The position numbers and the translations under genes were made by a program. From assembly GCA_003510825.1 (NCBI GenBank), contig DOKO01000121.1, forward strand, positions 1-10,544: a stretch of DNA of 10,544 bases. Direction: 5' to 3'. Source of the stretch: Stenotrophomonas sp. (lineage in GTDB: Bacteria > Pseudomonadota > Gammaproteobacteria > Xanthomonadales > Xanthomonadaceae). Below, piece after piece: positions 1 through 6,943 of this stretch (position 1 is its first letter; each line of letters starts with the position of its first letter). The notes under the pieces are model-generated. The model was not told where the DNA came from. It searched no databases and worked only from the letters and a program-made list of their open reading frames with translations.

Positions 1-157
1 GTTTACGGCGTGTCCTGCCCAGCCACATCGCCCCGCCCAACCAGCAGAGTCCCAGAGCCGCTCTGGCATTTGACGTTGACGTTGCCCTGGCTTCTAGCAG
101 GTGCAGGGCGGCAGCCCTGCCGACAACACCCCCTACAACGATGGTATTACCCATTCA
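1..157. other. Non-coding stretch with two small hairpins
   Basis: I see no credible gene here: the only open frame is short, without a good ribosome binding site or recognisable motifs. Two small perfect inverted repeats are present. CCAGAG/CTCTGG occupies 52-57 and 61-66 with a 3-base loop, followed by a very short T run. GCAGGGC/GCCCTGC occupies 103-109 and 114-120 with a 4-base loop and no T run. A tandem TTGACG repeat sits near 70-81. One hairpin could belong to the terminator of a gene lying before the window, but neither has a convincing U tract. Confidence 0.4.
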
Positions 158-191
158 GTGCGGTATTCGCACGCGTAGTCGATTACCGCAC
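158..191. promoter_or_regulatory. Dyad operator upstream of the qui genes, IclR/PcaR-like
   Basis: The arms GTGCGGTATTCG (158-169) and CGATTACCGCAC (180-191) are inverted repeats matching at 11 of 12 positions, with a 10-base spacer. A third, direct-orientation half-site, GTGCGATAAACC, starts at 204, 12 bases after the second arm. Two palindromic half-sites plus a third direct one recalls the sites described for the IclR-family activators PcaU and PobR of Acinetobacter. The half-sites resemble the Pseudomonas putida PcaR box as I remember it (GTTCGATAATCGCAC or its complement). The site is relatively AT-rich. The identity of the regulator is inferred; its gene is not in the window. Confidence 0.6.
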
Positions 192-219
192 TTGAATGGT
201 GCAGTGCGATAAACCTAAT
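192..219 (+). promoter_or_regulatory. Candidate sigma-70 promoter for the qui-transporter unit
   Basis: TTGAAT (192-197) as -35 and CCTAAT (214-219) as -10 are separated by 16 bases, each matching the consensus at 4 of 6 positions. The -35 directly abuts the right arm of the dyad, as expected for a promoter that needs an activator. The third half-site falls between the two boxes. A transcript starting near 226 would have a leader of roughly 125 bases before the first start codon at 351. Confidence 0.4.
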
Positions 220-350
220 TTCACTCCCACAGTTTCATAGCAGTCCAAGCGATCCACCCTTGGCGGGGCGAGGGCAGCAGCCGGTCCGGTGCTGAAGCCA
301 GGTGCAGGGGAAGACCGCCGGATTTCCCTTCACCTGTGCGGAGTGCTCGC

Positions 351-1862
351 ATGCGCCGTCGTCTGTCCGTTGTTTCCCTGTCCCTGCTTGCCGTGCTGCC
401 GTCGCTGGCGCTGGCCTACCAGGCCGAACCGCCGCGCGAAGCCCTGCAGGTCCTGCGCGTGGACCGCTACGCGGACGACGCCAATACCGGCTCGCTGCGC
501 TGGGCCATCACCACCGCCAACGCCGCACCGGGCCGCTACCGCATCGAGATCGACGCCGTCGGCGCGGCGCCCTACGTCATCAAGCCGGCCGCGCCGCTGC
601 CGGAGATCAAGGGCCCGGTGCAGATCATCGGCACGTCGTGGGCGCGCGATGGCCAGTACGTCGCCATCGATGGCTCGGCCTACGTCACCGGCACCGGCAC
701 CGATGCCTGCCCGGGCGCCGAACCCGGCCAGTCCGGTACCAACGTGCGCACCACCACGCTGCCGGGCCTGGTCCTGCGCGATACCCAGGGCGTGGAGCTG
801 GCCGGCCTGGAGATCCGCAACTTCTGCATCGGCGTGCTGGTCAACCGTTCCAGCCACAACGAGATCCATGACAACCGCATCGTCGCCAACAAGGGCGGCG
901 CCGGCATCATGCTCACCGGCGACGACGGCAAGGGCCAGTCCACCGCCACCACCACCGTGCACAACCGCATCGTGCGCAACGAATTCCTCGACAACGGCGA
1001 CGGCCTGGAGCTGACCCGCGGCGCGGCCTGGAACCTGGTGGCCGACAACCTGTTCCAGTCCACCCGCGCCAATCCGGAGCCCTCGCAGGGCATCGAGATC
1101 CTGTGGGGCAACGACAACAGCGTGGTCCACAACCGCTTCGTCGATTATTCCGATGGCCTGCAGATCAACTGGGGCAACCGCAACTACATCGCCGCCAACA
1201 CCTTCACCGGCAACTCGCTGGGCCTGAGCATCACCGGCAGCGGCAACGTGGTCGATGGCAACACCATCACCGGCAATGGCATCGGCATCGGCGTGCGCCC
1301 GCAGCCGGTCAGTGCGCCGAACCGCTTCACCGCCAACCGCATCTACGGCAACGGCCTGCCGATCGAGCGCTGCGAGGCCGGCGGCGCCTGCGTGAAGGGC
1401 CAGCCGCGCGGTGCCATCGTGTTCGGTGTGCCGGGCCTGGAGCACGCCAGCTTCGTCGGCTCGCGCGGCCGTGGCGTCGACAACGATCCGTCCAAGCGTG
1501 CGCGTATCTGCACCGCTGCCGGCCAGGCCGACTGCCAGCCGCTGCCCAACCTGGGCCAGGCTGCGCCGCAGCTGACCGCGGTGCAGGGCAAGGGCGCGCA
1601 GCGCCAGCTCAACGGCCGTTTCCAGGGCGTGCCGGATTCCCGCTACCAGGTGGAAGTGTTTGGCAACCGCGCCGCCAACGGCAGCGAGGCCGAGCTGCCG
1701 TTGGGCAGCGTCGAAGCCCGCACCGATGCGCAGGGGCAGGGCAGCTTCACCTTCCCGCTCGGTGCCGGAGAAGATGCTGCCGCTGCCGGCAGCCTGACCG
1801 CCACCGTCACCTCGGCGCAGGGCGCCACCTCCCCCCTGAGCGCGCCGCTGTCGCTGCGCTGA
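351..1862 (+). CDS. quiC: Exported right-handed beta-helix protein, probable QuiC-type 3-dehydroshikimate dehydratase
   Basis: This is a 503-residue exported protein. The ATG at 351 is chosen over the in-frame GTG at 336 because GGAG at 340-343 is well placed and the signal peptide then starts with MRRR and ends at ALALA (cleavage about residue 22). Residues 47-57 (GSLRWAITTAN) resemble the N-terminal motif of CSLREA-type beta-helix proteins. Residues 138-335 hold repeated N-rich turns (HNEIHDN, HNRIVRN, NRNYIAANTF, GNVVDGNTI) typical of a right-handed parallel beta-helix. Residues 404-503 look like a small beta-sandwich domain. Six cysteines (120, 159, 341, 347, 387, 395) suit disulfides in the periplasm. 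It leads a unit with a porin, exported QuiB, a transporter and the pca genes. In Acinetobacter the matching cluster is quiBCXA, where QuiC converts 3-dehydroshikimate to protocatechuate, so I infer that role. The export signal and fold are clear, the activity is inferred. A polysaccharide lyase-like enzyme is the main alternative. Confidence 0.72.
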   Translation: MRRRLSVVSLSLLAVLPSLALAYQAEPPREALQVLRVDRYADDANTGSLRWAITTANAAPGRYRIEIDAVGAAPYVIKPAAPLPEIKGPVQIIGTSWARDGQYVAIDGSAYVTGTGTDACPGAEPGQSGTNVRTTTLPGLVLRDTQGVELAGLEIRNFCIGVLVNRSSHNEIHDNRIVANKGGAGIMLTGDDGKGQSTATTTVHNRIVRNEFLDNGDGLELTRGAAWNLVADNLFQSTRANPEPSQGIEILWGNDNSVVHNRFVDYSDGLQINWGNRNYIAANTFTGNSLGLSITGSGNVVDGNTITGNGIGIGVRPQPVSAPNRFTANRIYGNGLPIERCEAGGACVKGQPRGAIVFGVPGLEHASFVGSRGRGVDNDPSKRARICTAAGQADCQPLPNLGQAAPQLTAVQGKGAQRQLNGRFQGVPDSRYQVEVFGNRAANGSEAELPLGSVEARTDAQGQGSFTFPLGAGEDAAAAGSLTATVTSAQGATSPLSAPLSLR

Positions 1863-1884
1863 TCACCTCCACGAGACCGCGATC

Positions 1885-3186
1885 ATGAATCCTGCGAAAT
1901 CCCCGTCACTGGGCCTGTCCCTGGGCATCCTCGCCACCGCGCTGCTGCCGGCCCTGGCCAGCGCGCAGTCCAGCAACCGCTATGAAGGCAAGACGCTCAC
2001 CGGCGACTGGGGCGGCACCCGCACCGACCTGTTCGAGCGTGGCATCGCCTTCCGCGGCGATTACGTGGGCGAGGCCATGGGCGTGGTCGATGGTGGCTAC
2101 GGCGAGACCGGCGCGCGCTATGCGCAGCAGGTGCGCGTGGGCATGGACCTGGACATGGGCAAGCTGGCCGGCTGGGACGGCGGTGCGTTCCACTTCACCC
2201 TCAACGACCGTCGCGGCCGCAGCACCTCGGTGGACTTCGTCGGCAACCGTTTCCCGATCCAGGAAGCGTACGGCGGCCAGTACACGCGCCTGACCGAGCT
2301 GAGCTACGACCAGACCTTCAACGCGGGCCAGTCGTACTACAAGCTGGGTTACTACGCGATGGGCAACCAGTTCGGCCTGCACAGCCTGCTGACCCACTTC
2401 GTCAACGCCGCTTTCTGCGCGCACCCGCTGGCGATGTCCGGCAACAGCGGCTGGTACAACTACCCGATGGCGCGCTGGGGCGGCGAGTTCGCGCAGCAGA
2501 TCAGCCCGGCGGTGAACGTGCGTACCGGCTGGTTCCAGGTCAACCCGAACCTGGGCGGCAACATCGAGCGCAACGCGTTCCGTCCGTTCGTCTCGGGCAC
2601 CACCGGTTCGCTGTTCCCGGTGGAAGTGACCTGGACCCCGGCCAAGGGCAGCCGCCATGCCGGCGTCTACAAGTTCGGCGGTTACTACGACACCTCGCGC
2701 GTGGACAAGCGTGGCCTGGACACCTCGCCGACCACGGGCCGCCACGGCGCCTACGTGCTGGCCGAGCAGCGCCTGACCCAGGAATCGGCCGACCCGAGCC
2801 GCGGCCTCACCGCCTTCGCGCAGTACATGGTGTCCGATACCGATACCGCGCAGATCAAGCGCTGGTACGCGCTGGGTGGCGTCTACCAGGGCATCGGCTC
2901 GCGCGCGCAGGACAGCATCGCGCTGGGCTACGTCGGCGCCGACATCAACGACCGCCTGGTCGATGCGCGCCGGGCCACGCTGATGAGCGGTGGCGTGCCC
3001 ACCGACTCGCCGCTGTACAACCTCAGCCAGGCCGAGGAGCTGTTCGAACTGTCCTACAGCTTCCAGGTGAACCCGTGGCTGATGATCCGCCCGGACGTGC
3101 AGTACATCGTCAACCCGGGCACGTTCAATTACAGCGGTACCGACAACGCCTGGGCCGTGGGTGTCCAGGCCAAGGTGACCTTCTGA
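1885..3186 (+). CDS. OprB-family outer-membrane porin (QuiX-like position)
   Basis: This 433-residue protein has a signal peptide ending at ALASA (cleavage about residue 27). The N-terminal motif LTGDWGGTRTDLFERGI is the hallmark of the OprB carbohydrate-selective porin family. The chain alternates short aromatic beta strands and ends in phenylalanine (QAKVTF), as beta-barrel proteins recognised by the Bam machinery do. Length fits the family. It starts 22 bases after the beta-helix gene and its stop codon touches the next open frame (TGATG at 3184-3188), so it is probably co-transcribed. OprB porins are usually tied to sugars. Here the neighbours point to uptake of quinate, shikimate or related hydroaromatic acids, and Acinetobacter carries a porin, quiX, among its qui genes. 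The substrate is inferred; family and location are secure. Confidence 0.9.
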   Translation: MNPAKSPSLGLSLGILATALLPALASAQSSNRYEGKTLTGDWGGTRTDLFERGIAFRGDYVGEAMGVVDGGYGETGARYAQQVRVGMDLDMGKLAGWDGGAFHFTLNDRRGRSTSVDFVGNRFPIQEAYGGQYTRLTELSYDQTFNAGQSYYKLGYYAMGNQFGLHSLLTHFVNAAFCAHPLAMSGNSGWYNYPMARWGGEFAQQISPAVNVRTGWFQVNPNLGGNIERNAFRPFVSGTTGSLFPVEVTWTPAKGSRHAGVYKFGGYYDTSRVDKRGLDTSPTTGRHGAYVLAEQRLTQESADPSRGLTAFAQYMVSDTDTAQIKRWYALGGVYQGIGSRAQDSIALGYVGADINDRLVDARRATLMSGGVPTDSPLYNLSQAEELFELSYSFQVNPWLMIRPDVQYIVNPGTFNYSGTDNAWAVGVQAKVTF

Positions 3187-3221
3187 TGGCCGCGCGCTCC
3201 CTCCACGCTCTGGTGACTGCC

Positions 3222-4073
3222 ATGAAATTCCCGTTCGCTTCCGTTGTCCTCGCCGGTGCGCTCAGCGCCTCCCCCCTGCTGGCCCTGGCCGCACCGCCGC
3301 CGGCGGTGCTGCAGGTCGGCCAGCTGCGCATCGGCGAGGGCAGCCCCCGCACCATCGTGCCGATCACCGGTGCCACCGCTGAGGTCGCGCTGCAGCAGGC
3401 CGCCGCCATCGCTGCCAGCAAGTCCACCGACATCGCCGAGTGGCGCATCGATTACCTGGACATCGCCACCGATGGCAAGGCACTGGTCGCGCTGGGCAAG
3501 CGCATCCAGGCCACGCTGGGCGGCAAGCCGGTCATCGTCACCTTCCGTACCAAGGCCGAAGGCGGTGCCAAGCCGATCAGCGATGCCGACTACGGTGCGC
3601 TGTACGCCACGCTGCTGCGCGGCGGCGTCGCCCAGCTGATCGACGTGGAGATGTTCCGCGACCCGAAGATCGTGCAGTCGCTGGTGGCACAGGCGCACAA
3701 GGCCGGGGTCAAGGTGGTGATGTCCAACCATGACTTCCATGCCACGCCGCCGCGCGAGGAGATCGTCGCGCGCCTGCTGAAGCAGCAGGCACTCGGCGCC
3801 GACGTGCTGAAGATCGCAGTGATGCCGCGTGATGCCGGCGACGTGCTGGCCCTGCTCGATGCCACCTGGCAGGTGCGCCAGCAGAGCGACAAGCCGCTGC
3901 TGACCATGTCGATGGGCGGCACCGGCGTGGTTTCGCGCCTTGCCGGCGAAACCTTCGGCCAGGCCCTGACCTTCGGCATGATCGGCACCCCGTCGGCGCC
4001 GGGCCAGGTCGAGGTCGATCGCCTGCAGGACGTCCTGCAGGTCATCCATGCATCCAGCCAGGCCGGTCACTGA
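3222..4073 (+). CDS. quiB: Exported type I 3-dehydroquinate dehydratase (catabolic QuiB)
   Basis: The enzyme converts 3-dehydroquinate to 3-dehydroshikimate through a Schiff base. From the ATG at 3222 it has 283 residues, with a clean signal peptide (MKFPFASVV to LLALA, cleavage about residue 23). The aldolase-like domain carries the whole type I active site: E73 (EWRID), R109 and E113 (TFRTKAEGG), H170 (SNHDF), Schiff-base K197 (LKIAVMP), R239 (VVSR) and Q262 (SAPGQ). These align with the Salmonella AroD residues at an offset of about 27. An in-frame ATG at 3186 overlaps the porin stop (TGATG) and has AAGGTGA 8 bases upstream. It would add 12 residues and could be the real, coupled start. 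Biosynthetic AroD has no signal peptide, whereas catabolic QuiB of Acinetobacter does. Secretion and the porin and pca neighbours therefore indicate quinate breakdown in the periplasm, not aromatic amino acid synthesis. Confidence 0.92.
   Translation: MKFPFASVVLAGALSASPLLALAAPPPAVLQVGQLRIGEGSPRTIVPITGATAEVALQQAAAIAASKSTDIAEWRIDYLDIATDGKALVALGKRIQATLGGKPVIVTFRTKAEGGAKPISDADYGALYATLLRGGVAQLIDVEMFRDPKIVQSLVAQAHKAGVKVVMSNHDFHATPPREEIVARLLKQQALGADVLKIAVMPRDAGDVLALLDATWQVRQQSDKPLLTMSMGGTGVVSRLAGETFGQALTFGMIGTPSAPGQVEVDRLQDVLQVIHASSQAGH
4022..4041. repeat. Perfect 20-bp palindrome inside the quiB 3' end
   Basis: CCTGCAGGAC is followed directly by its exact reverse complement GTCCTGCAGG. It lies in the coding sequence for RLQDVLQV near the C terminus. 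The repeated leucine-glutamine pair and codon bias may explain it. It has no loop and no T run, so it does not look like a terminator. Confidence 0.6.
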
Positions 4074-4126
4074 GACCTTCCCCGCCGGACGTTCCACCGC
4101 ACCACGCTGTTGCAGGAAACCGCACC

Positions 4127-5446
4127 ATGAGCCACGCCTCCGCCGCTGCACCGCCGCTTGTCCTTGAACGGATGAGTCCCTTCCAGTGGACCGCCATCGC
4201 CATCTGCGTGCTGTTGAACATGCTCGATGGCTTCGATGTGATGGTCATGGCCTTCACCGCGCCGCACGTGTCGGCGGATTGGGAACTGTCGGGCAAGGTG
4301 CTGGGGCTGATGCTCAGTGCCGGCCTGGTCGGCATGGCGCTGGGTTCGTTCCTGCTGGCGCCATTGGCGGACCGCTGGGGTCGGCGGCCGATGATCGTCT
4401 GCTGCCTGCTGATCCTCACCAGCGGCATGGCGCTGTCGGCGCTGGCCGCCAACGCCTGGCAGCTGGGCGCGCTGCGCGTGTACACCGGCATCGGCATCGG
4501 CGGCATGCTGGCCGGTGTCGGCGTGATCACCGCCGAGTACGCCAACGCCAAGTGGCGCAGCACGGCAGTCGCGCTGCAGGCCACCGGCTATCCGATCGGT
4601 GCCACCGCCGGCGGCCTGCTGGCGGCGTGGATGCTGGAACACTGGTCCTGGCACAGCGTGTTCCTGATCGGCGCGGGTGCCTCGCTGCTGTGCATTCCGC
4701 TGGTGCTGAAGTGCCTGCCGGAATCGCTGGATTTCCTGGTCGCGCGTCGCCCGGCCAACGCGCTGCCGCGGCTCAATGCACTGCTGTCGCGCATGCGCAT
4801 GCCGGAACTGCAGGCACTGCCGCCGGCACCGGTGCGCAATGGCCAGCGCCAGGGCTACGCCGCACTGTTCGTGGGCGACCTGCGCCGCGTCGCGCTGCTG
4901 ATCGCGCTGGCGTTCTTCCTGCACATGTTCGCCTTCTATTTCGTGCTGAGCTGGACGCCGAAGCTGCTGGTCTCGGCCGGCGTATCGGCGCAGCAGGGCA
5001 TCACCGGCGGCGTGCTGCTGAACCTGGGCGGCATCGTCGGCGGCAGCCTGTTCGGCTGGCTGGCCTCGCGCTGGTCGCTGTCGAAGCTGACCGCCGGTGC
5101 GCTGCTGCTGGCGATGGTGTCGATGCTGGGCTTTGCGGCGTTCAACACGCAGCTGGGCGTGGCCTTCCCGCTGGCCTTCGTGATCGGTGCGGCGCTGTTC
5201 GCAGCGATGGCTGGGCTGTACGCGGCGGCGCCGGTGGTGTTCGCCGCCGAAGTGCGCACCACCGGCCTGGGCTGGGCCATCGGTATCGGTCGCGTCGGCG
5301 CGATCCTCTCGCCGCTTACCGTGGGCGTGCTGGTGGATGGCCACTGGCAGCCGTCCGCGCTGTATGTGCTGTGCGCCTTGCCGCTGCTGCTGGCGGCGTG
5401 GGCGTGCCTGGGCCTGCGCGTCGGCGTGGGCCAGAACCGGCGTTGA
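4127..5446 (+). CDS. MFS transporter, aromatic acid:H+ symporter family, PcaK-like
   Basis: This 439-residue inner-membrane protein has about twelve hydrophobic segments. Its features fit the aromatic acid:H+ symporter (AAHS) branch that includes PcaK: DGFD in the first membrane segment (D34, D37), the loop 2-3 motif APLADRWGRRP (79-89), PESLDFL before the central loop and the second-half repeat GSLFGWLASRW. ATG at 4127 follows AGGAA (4114-4118) at good spacing. It lies 53 bases after quiB and 171 bases before pcaI, at the junction of upper and lower pathway. If protocatechuate is made in the periplasm, the natural cargo is protocatechuate (or 4-hydroxybenzoate). Uptake of quinate or shikimate is the alternative. 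Family is confident; substrate is inferred, so no symbol is assigned. Confidence 0.88.
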   Translation: MSHASAAAPPLVLERMSPFQWTAIAICVLLNMLDGFDVMVMAFTAPHVSADWELSGKVLGLMLSAGLVGMALGSFLLAPLADRWGRRPMIVCCLLILTSGMALSALAANAWQLGALRVYTGIGIGGMLAGVGVITAEYANAKWRSTAVALQATGYPIGATAGGLLAAWMLEHWSWHSVFLIGAGASLLCIPLVLKCLPESLDFLVARRPANALPRLNALLSRMRMPELQALPPAPVRNGQRQGYAALFVGDLRRVALLIALAFFLHMFAFYFVLSWTPKLLVSAGVSAQQGITGGVLLNLGGIVGGSLFGWLASRWSLSKLTAGALLLAMVSMLGFAAFNTQLGVAFPLAFVIGAALFAAMAGLYAAAPVVFAAEVRTTGLGWAIGIGRVGAILSPLTVGVLVDGHWQPSALYVLCALPLLLAAWACLGLRVGVGQNRR

Positions 5447-5473
5447 ACCGATGGCCGGCGCAGTTAACTCAAC

Positions 5474-5508
5474 GTGCGATTATCGAATCAACTGGCCGAA
5501 TATCGCAT
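5474..5508. promoter_or_regulatory. PcaR-like dyad operator upstream of pcaI
   Basis: The left arm GTGCGATTATCG (5474-5485) and right arm CGAATATCGCAT (5497-5508) form an imperfect inverted repeat with an 11-base spacer; the inner 11-base arms match at 9 positions. The left arm plus the next three bases (5474-5488) match the complement of the 15-base PcaR box of Pseudomonas putida (GTTCGATAATCGCAC, from memory) at 14 of 15 positions. The site is a relatively AT-rich island between two G+C-rich genes. An IclR-family PcaR-type activator responding to 3-oxoadipate or protocatechuate is the likely binder. Confidence 0.68.
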
Positions 5509-5536
5509 TGACCGGACGGGGTGCCGTGGCGACCAT
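5508..5536 (+). promoter_or_regulatory. Candidate promoter for the pcaIJF-HGB unit
   Basis: TTGACC (5508-5513) is a good -35 overlapping the end of the dyad. At 17-base spacing lies GACCAT (5531-5536), only a 3 of 6 match to the -10 consensus. A strong -35 position covered by an operator arm with a poor -10 is what an activator-dependent promoter would show. The leader to the GTG at 5618 would be about 75 bases. The -10 assignment is weak. Confidence 0.35.
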
Positions 5537-5617
5537 GTCCGGGTCGTGTTTTCCCTTCGCAGTGGCCCTGCAGCATGGCGGCGATGACCGCCGGCGGGCA
5601 GGGCAAGGAGCAATGCA

Positions 5618-6298
5618 GTGATCGACAAGACCGTGGCCAGCGTGGAAGCAGCGGTGGCCGATATCCATGATGGCGCCACCGTGATGATCGGCGGCTTTGG
5701 TACCGCCGGCATGCCCGATGAGCTGATCGATGCGCTCATCGCACAGGGCGCGCGCGAACTGACCATCATCAACAACAACGCCGGTAACGGCGATACCGGC
5801 CTGGCCGCGCTGATCAAGCACAAGCGCGTGCGCCGCATCGTCTGCTCCTTCCCGCGCCAGGCCGATTCGCAGCACTTCGATGCCGCCTACCGCGCCGGCG
5901 AGATCGAACTGGAGCTGGTGCCGCAGGGCAACCTGGCCGCACGCATCCATGCCGCAGGTTCGGGCCTGGGCGCGATATTCACCCCCACCGGCTATGGCAC
6001 CGAGCTGGCGCAGGGCAAGGAAACGCGCGAGATCGATGGCCGCCACTACGTCCTCGAGTACCCGCTGCACGCGGACTTCGCGCTGATCAAGGCCGACCGT
6101 GGCGACCGCTGGGGCAATCTGGTGTACCGCAAGACCGCGCGCAACTTCGGCCCGCTGATGGCGATGGCCGCACGCTGCGCCATCGTGCAGGTGCGTGAAG
6201 TGGTGGCGCTGGGCGAACTGGACCCGGAGGCCGTGGTGACCCCGGGCATCTTCGTGCAGCGCGTGGTGCCGATGGCCGCAGAAGGAGTGCAGGCATGA
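5618..6298 (+). CDS. pcaI: 3-oxoadipate CoA-transferase, subunit A
   Basis: This 226-residue alpha subunit of the cytoplasmic enzyme moves CoA from succinyl-CoA to 3-oxoadipate. The glycine-rich CoA-binding segment GGFGTAGMP is at residues 25-33, followed by NNNAGNGDTGLAALI, both typical of family I CoA-transferase alpha subunits. The start is GTG at 5618, with a strong AAGGAG at 5605-5610 and 7-base spacing. The nearby ATG at 5613 is followed by CAG TGA and cannot start this protein. It is the first gene of the lower-pathway unit, behind its own operator. Its last four bases overlap the start of pcaJ (ATGA), so the two subunits are translationally coupled. Atypical substrates are possible in the family, but adjacency to pcaF and pcaHG fixes the pathway. 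Confidence 0.95.
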   Translation: MIDKTVASVEAAVADIHDGATVMIGGFGTAGMPDELIDALIAQGARELTIINNNAGNGDTGLAALIKHKRVRRIVCSFPRQADSQHFDAAYRAGEIELELVPQGNLAARIHAAGSGLGAIFTPTGYGTELAQGKETREIDGRHYVLEYPLHADFALIKADRGDRWGNLVYRKTARNFGPLMAMAARCAIVQVREVVALGELDPEAVVTPGIFVQRVVPMAAEGVQA

Positions 6299-6942
6299 AC
6301 AAGCTCAGCCGCGAACAGATGGCCGCGCGCGTGGCGCGCGACATTCCCGAAGGTGCCTACGTCAACCTGGGCATCGGCCTGCCGACCACGGTGGCCAACT
6401 TCCTGCCGGCCGACAAGGAGATTTTCCTGCAGTCGGAAAACGGCCTGCTCGGCATGGGCCCGGCGCCGGCCGCCGGCCAGGAAGACCCGGACCTGATCAA
6501 CGCCGGCAAGCAGCCGGTCACCCTGCTCACCGGTGGCTGCTATTTCCACCATGCTGATTCGTTCGCGATGATGCGCGGCGGCCACCTCGACATCTGCGTG
6601 CTCGGCGCCTTCCAGGTGTCGGCGCACGGCGATCTGGCCAACTGGAGCACCGGTGCGCCCGACGCGATTCCCGCCGTGGGCGGCGCGATGGACCTGGCCA
6701 TCGGTGCCAAGCAGGTCTTCGTGATGATGGACCTGTTCACCAAGAAGGGTGAGAGCAAGCTGGTGGCCGAATGCAGCTACCCGCTGACCGGCCTGCGCTG
6801 CGTATCGCGCGTGTATACCGATGTGGCGGTGTTCGACCTCGGCGCCGACGGCGCGACCGTGCTGGAAATGGTCGAGGGCATGGACATCGAACAACTGCGT
6901 GAACTGACCGGCCTGCCGCTGGCACTGGCCGAGGGAGTCTGA
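6295..6942 (+). CDS. pcaJ: 3-oxoadipate CoA-transferase, subunit B
   Basis: This 215-residue beta subunit carries the catalytic glutamate E48 in the SENGLLGMGP motif, the residue that forms the glutamyl-CoA intermediate in family I transferases. NLGIGLPT (24-31) and the mid-chain GGCYFHHADSFAMMRGGH are further family signatures. It pairs with PcaI; the genes overlap by four bases at 6295-6298. The stop is separated by a single base from the pcaF start. Length is normal for the subunit and no damage is seen. Confidence 0.95.
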   Translation: MNKLSREQMAARVARDIPEGAYVNLGIGLPTTVANFLPADKEIFLQSENGLLGMGPAPAAGQEDPDLINAGKQPVTLLTGGCYFHHADSFAMMRGGHLDICVLGAFQVSAHGDLANWSTGAPDAIPAVGGAMDLAIGAKQVFVMMDLFTKKGESKLVAECSYPLTGLRCVSRVYTDVAVFDLGADGATVLEMVEGMDIEQLRELTGLPLALAEGV

Positions 6943-6943
6943 G

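Noticed and set aside
52..120. Rho-independent terminators at the two small hairpins
   Set aside because: Stems are short and no run of T follows either of them beyond three bases.
336..350. In-frame GTG at 336 as start of the beta-helix protein
   Set aside because: The ATG at 351 has GGAG at suitable spacing and gives a standard signal peptide.
330..1445. A 371-codon minus-strand open frame opposite the beta-helix gene
   Set aside because: The plus-strand frame has signal peptide, ribosome binding site and beta-helix repeats; the antisense product is Ala/Val/Asp-rich filler.
3075..3221. Longer upstream extension of the dehydroquinate dehydratase frame back to 3075
   Set aside because: It would overlap the porin gene by over 100 bases and place the signal peptide far inside the protein.
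5613..5621. Two-codon open frame ATG CAG TGA overlapping the pcaI GTG start
   Set aside because: It lies only two bases after the AAGGAG, too close for initiation. It is probably accidental, although it rules out an ATG start for pcaI.
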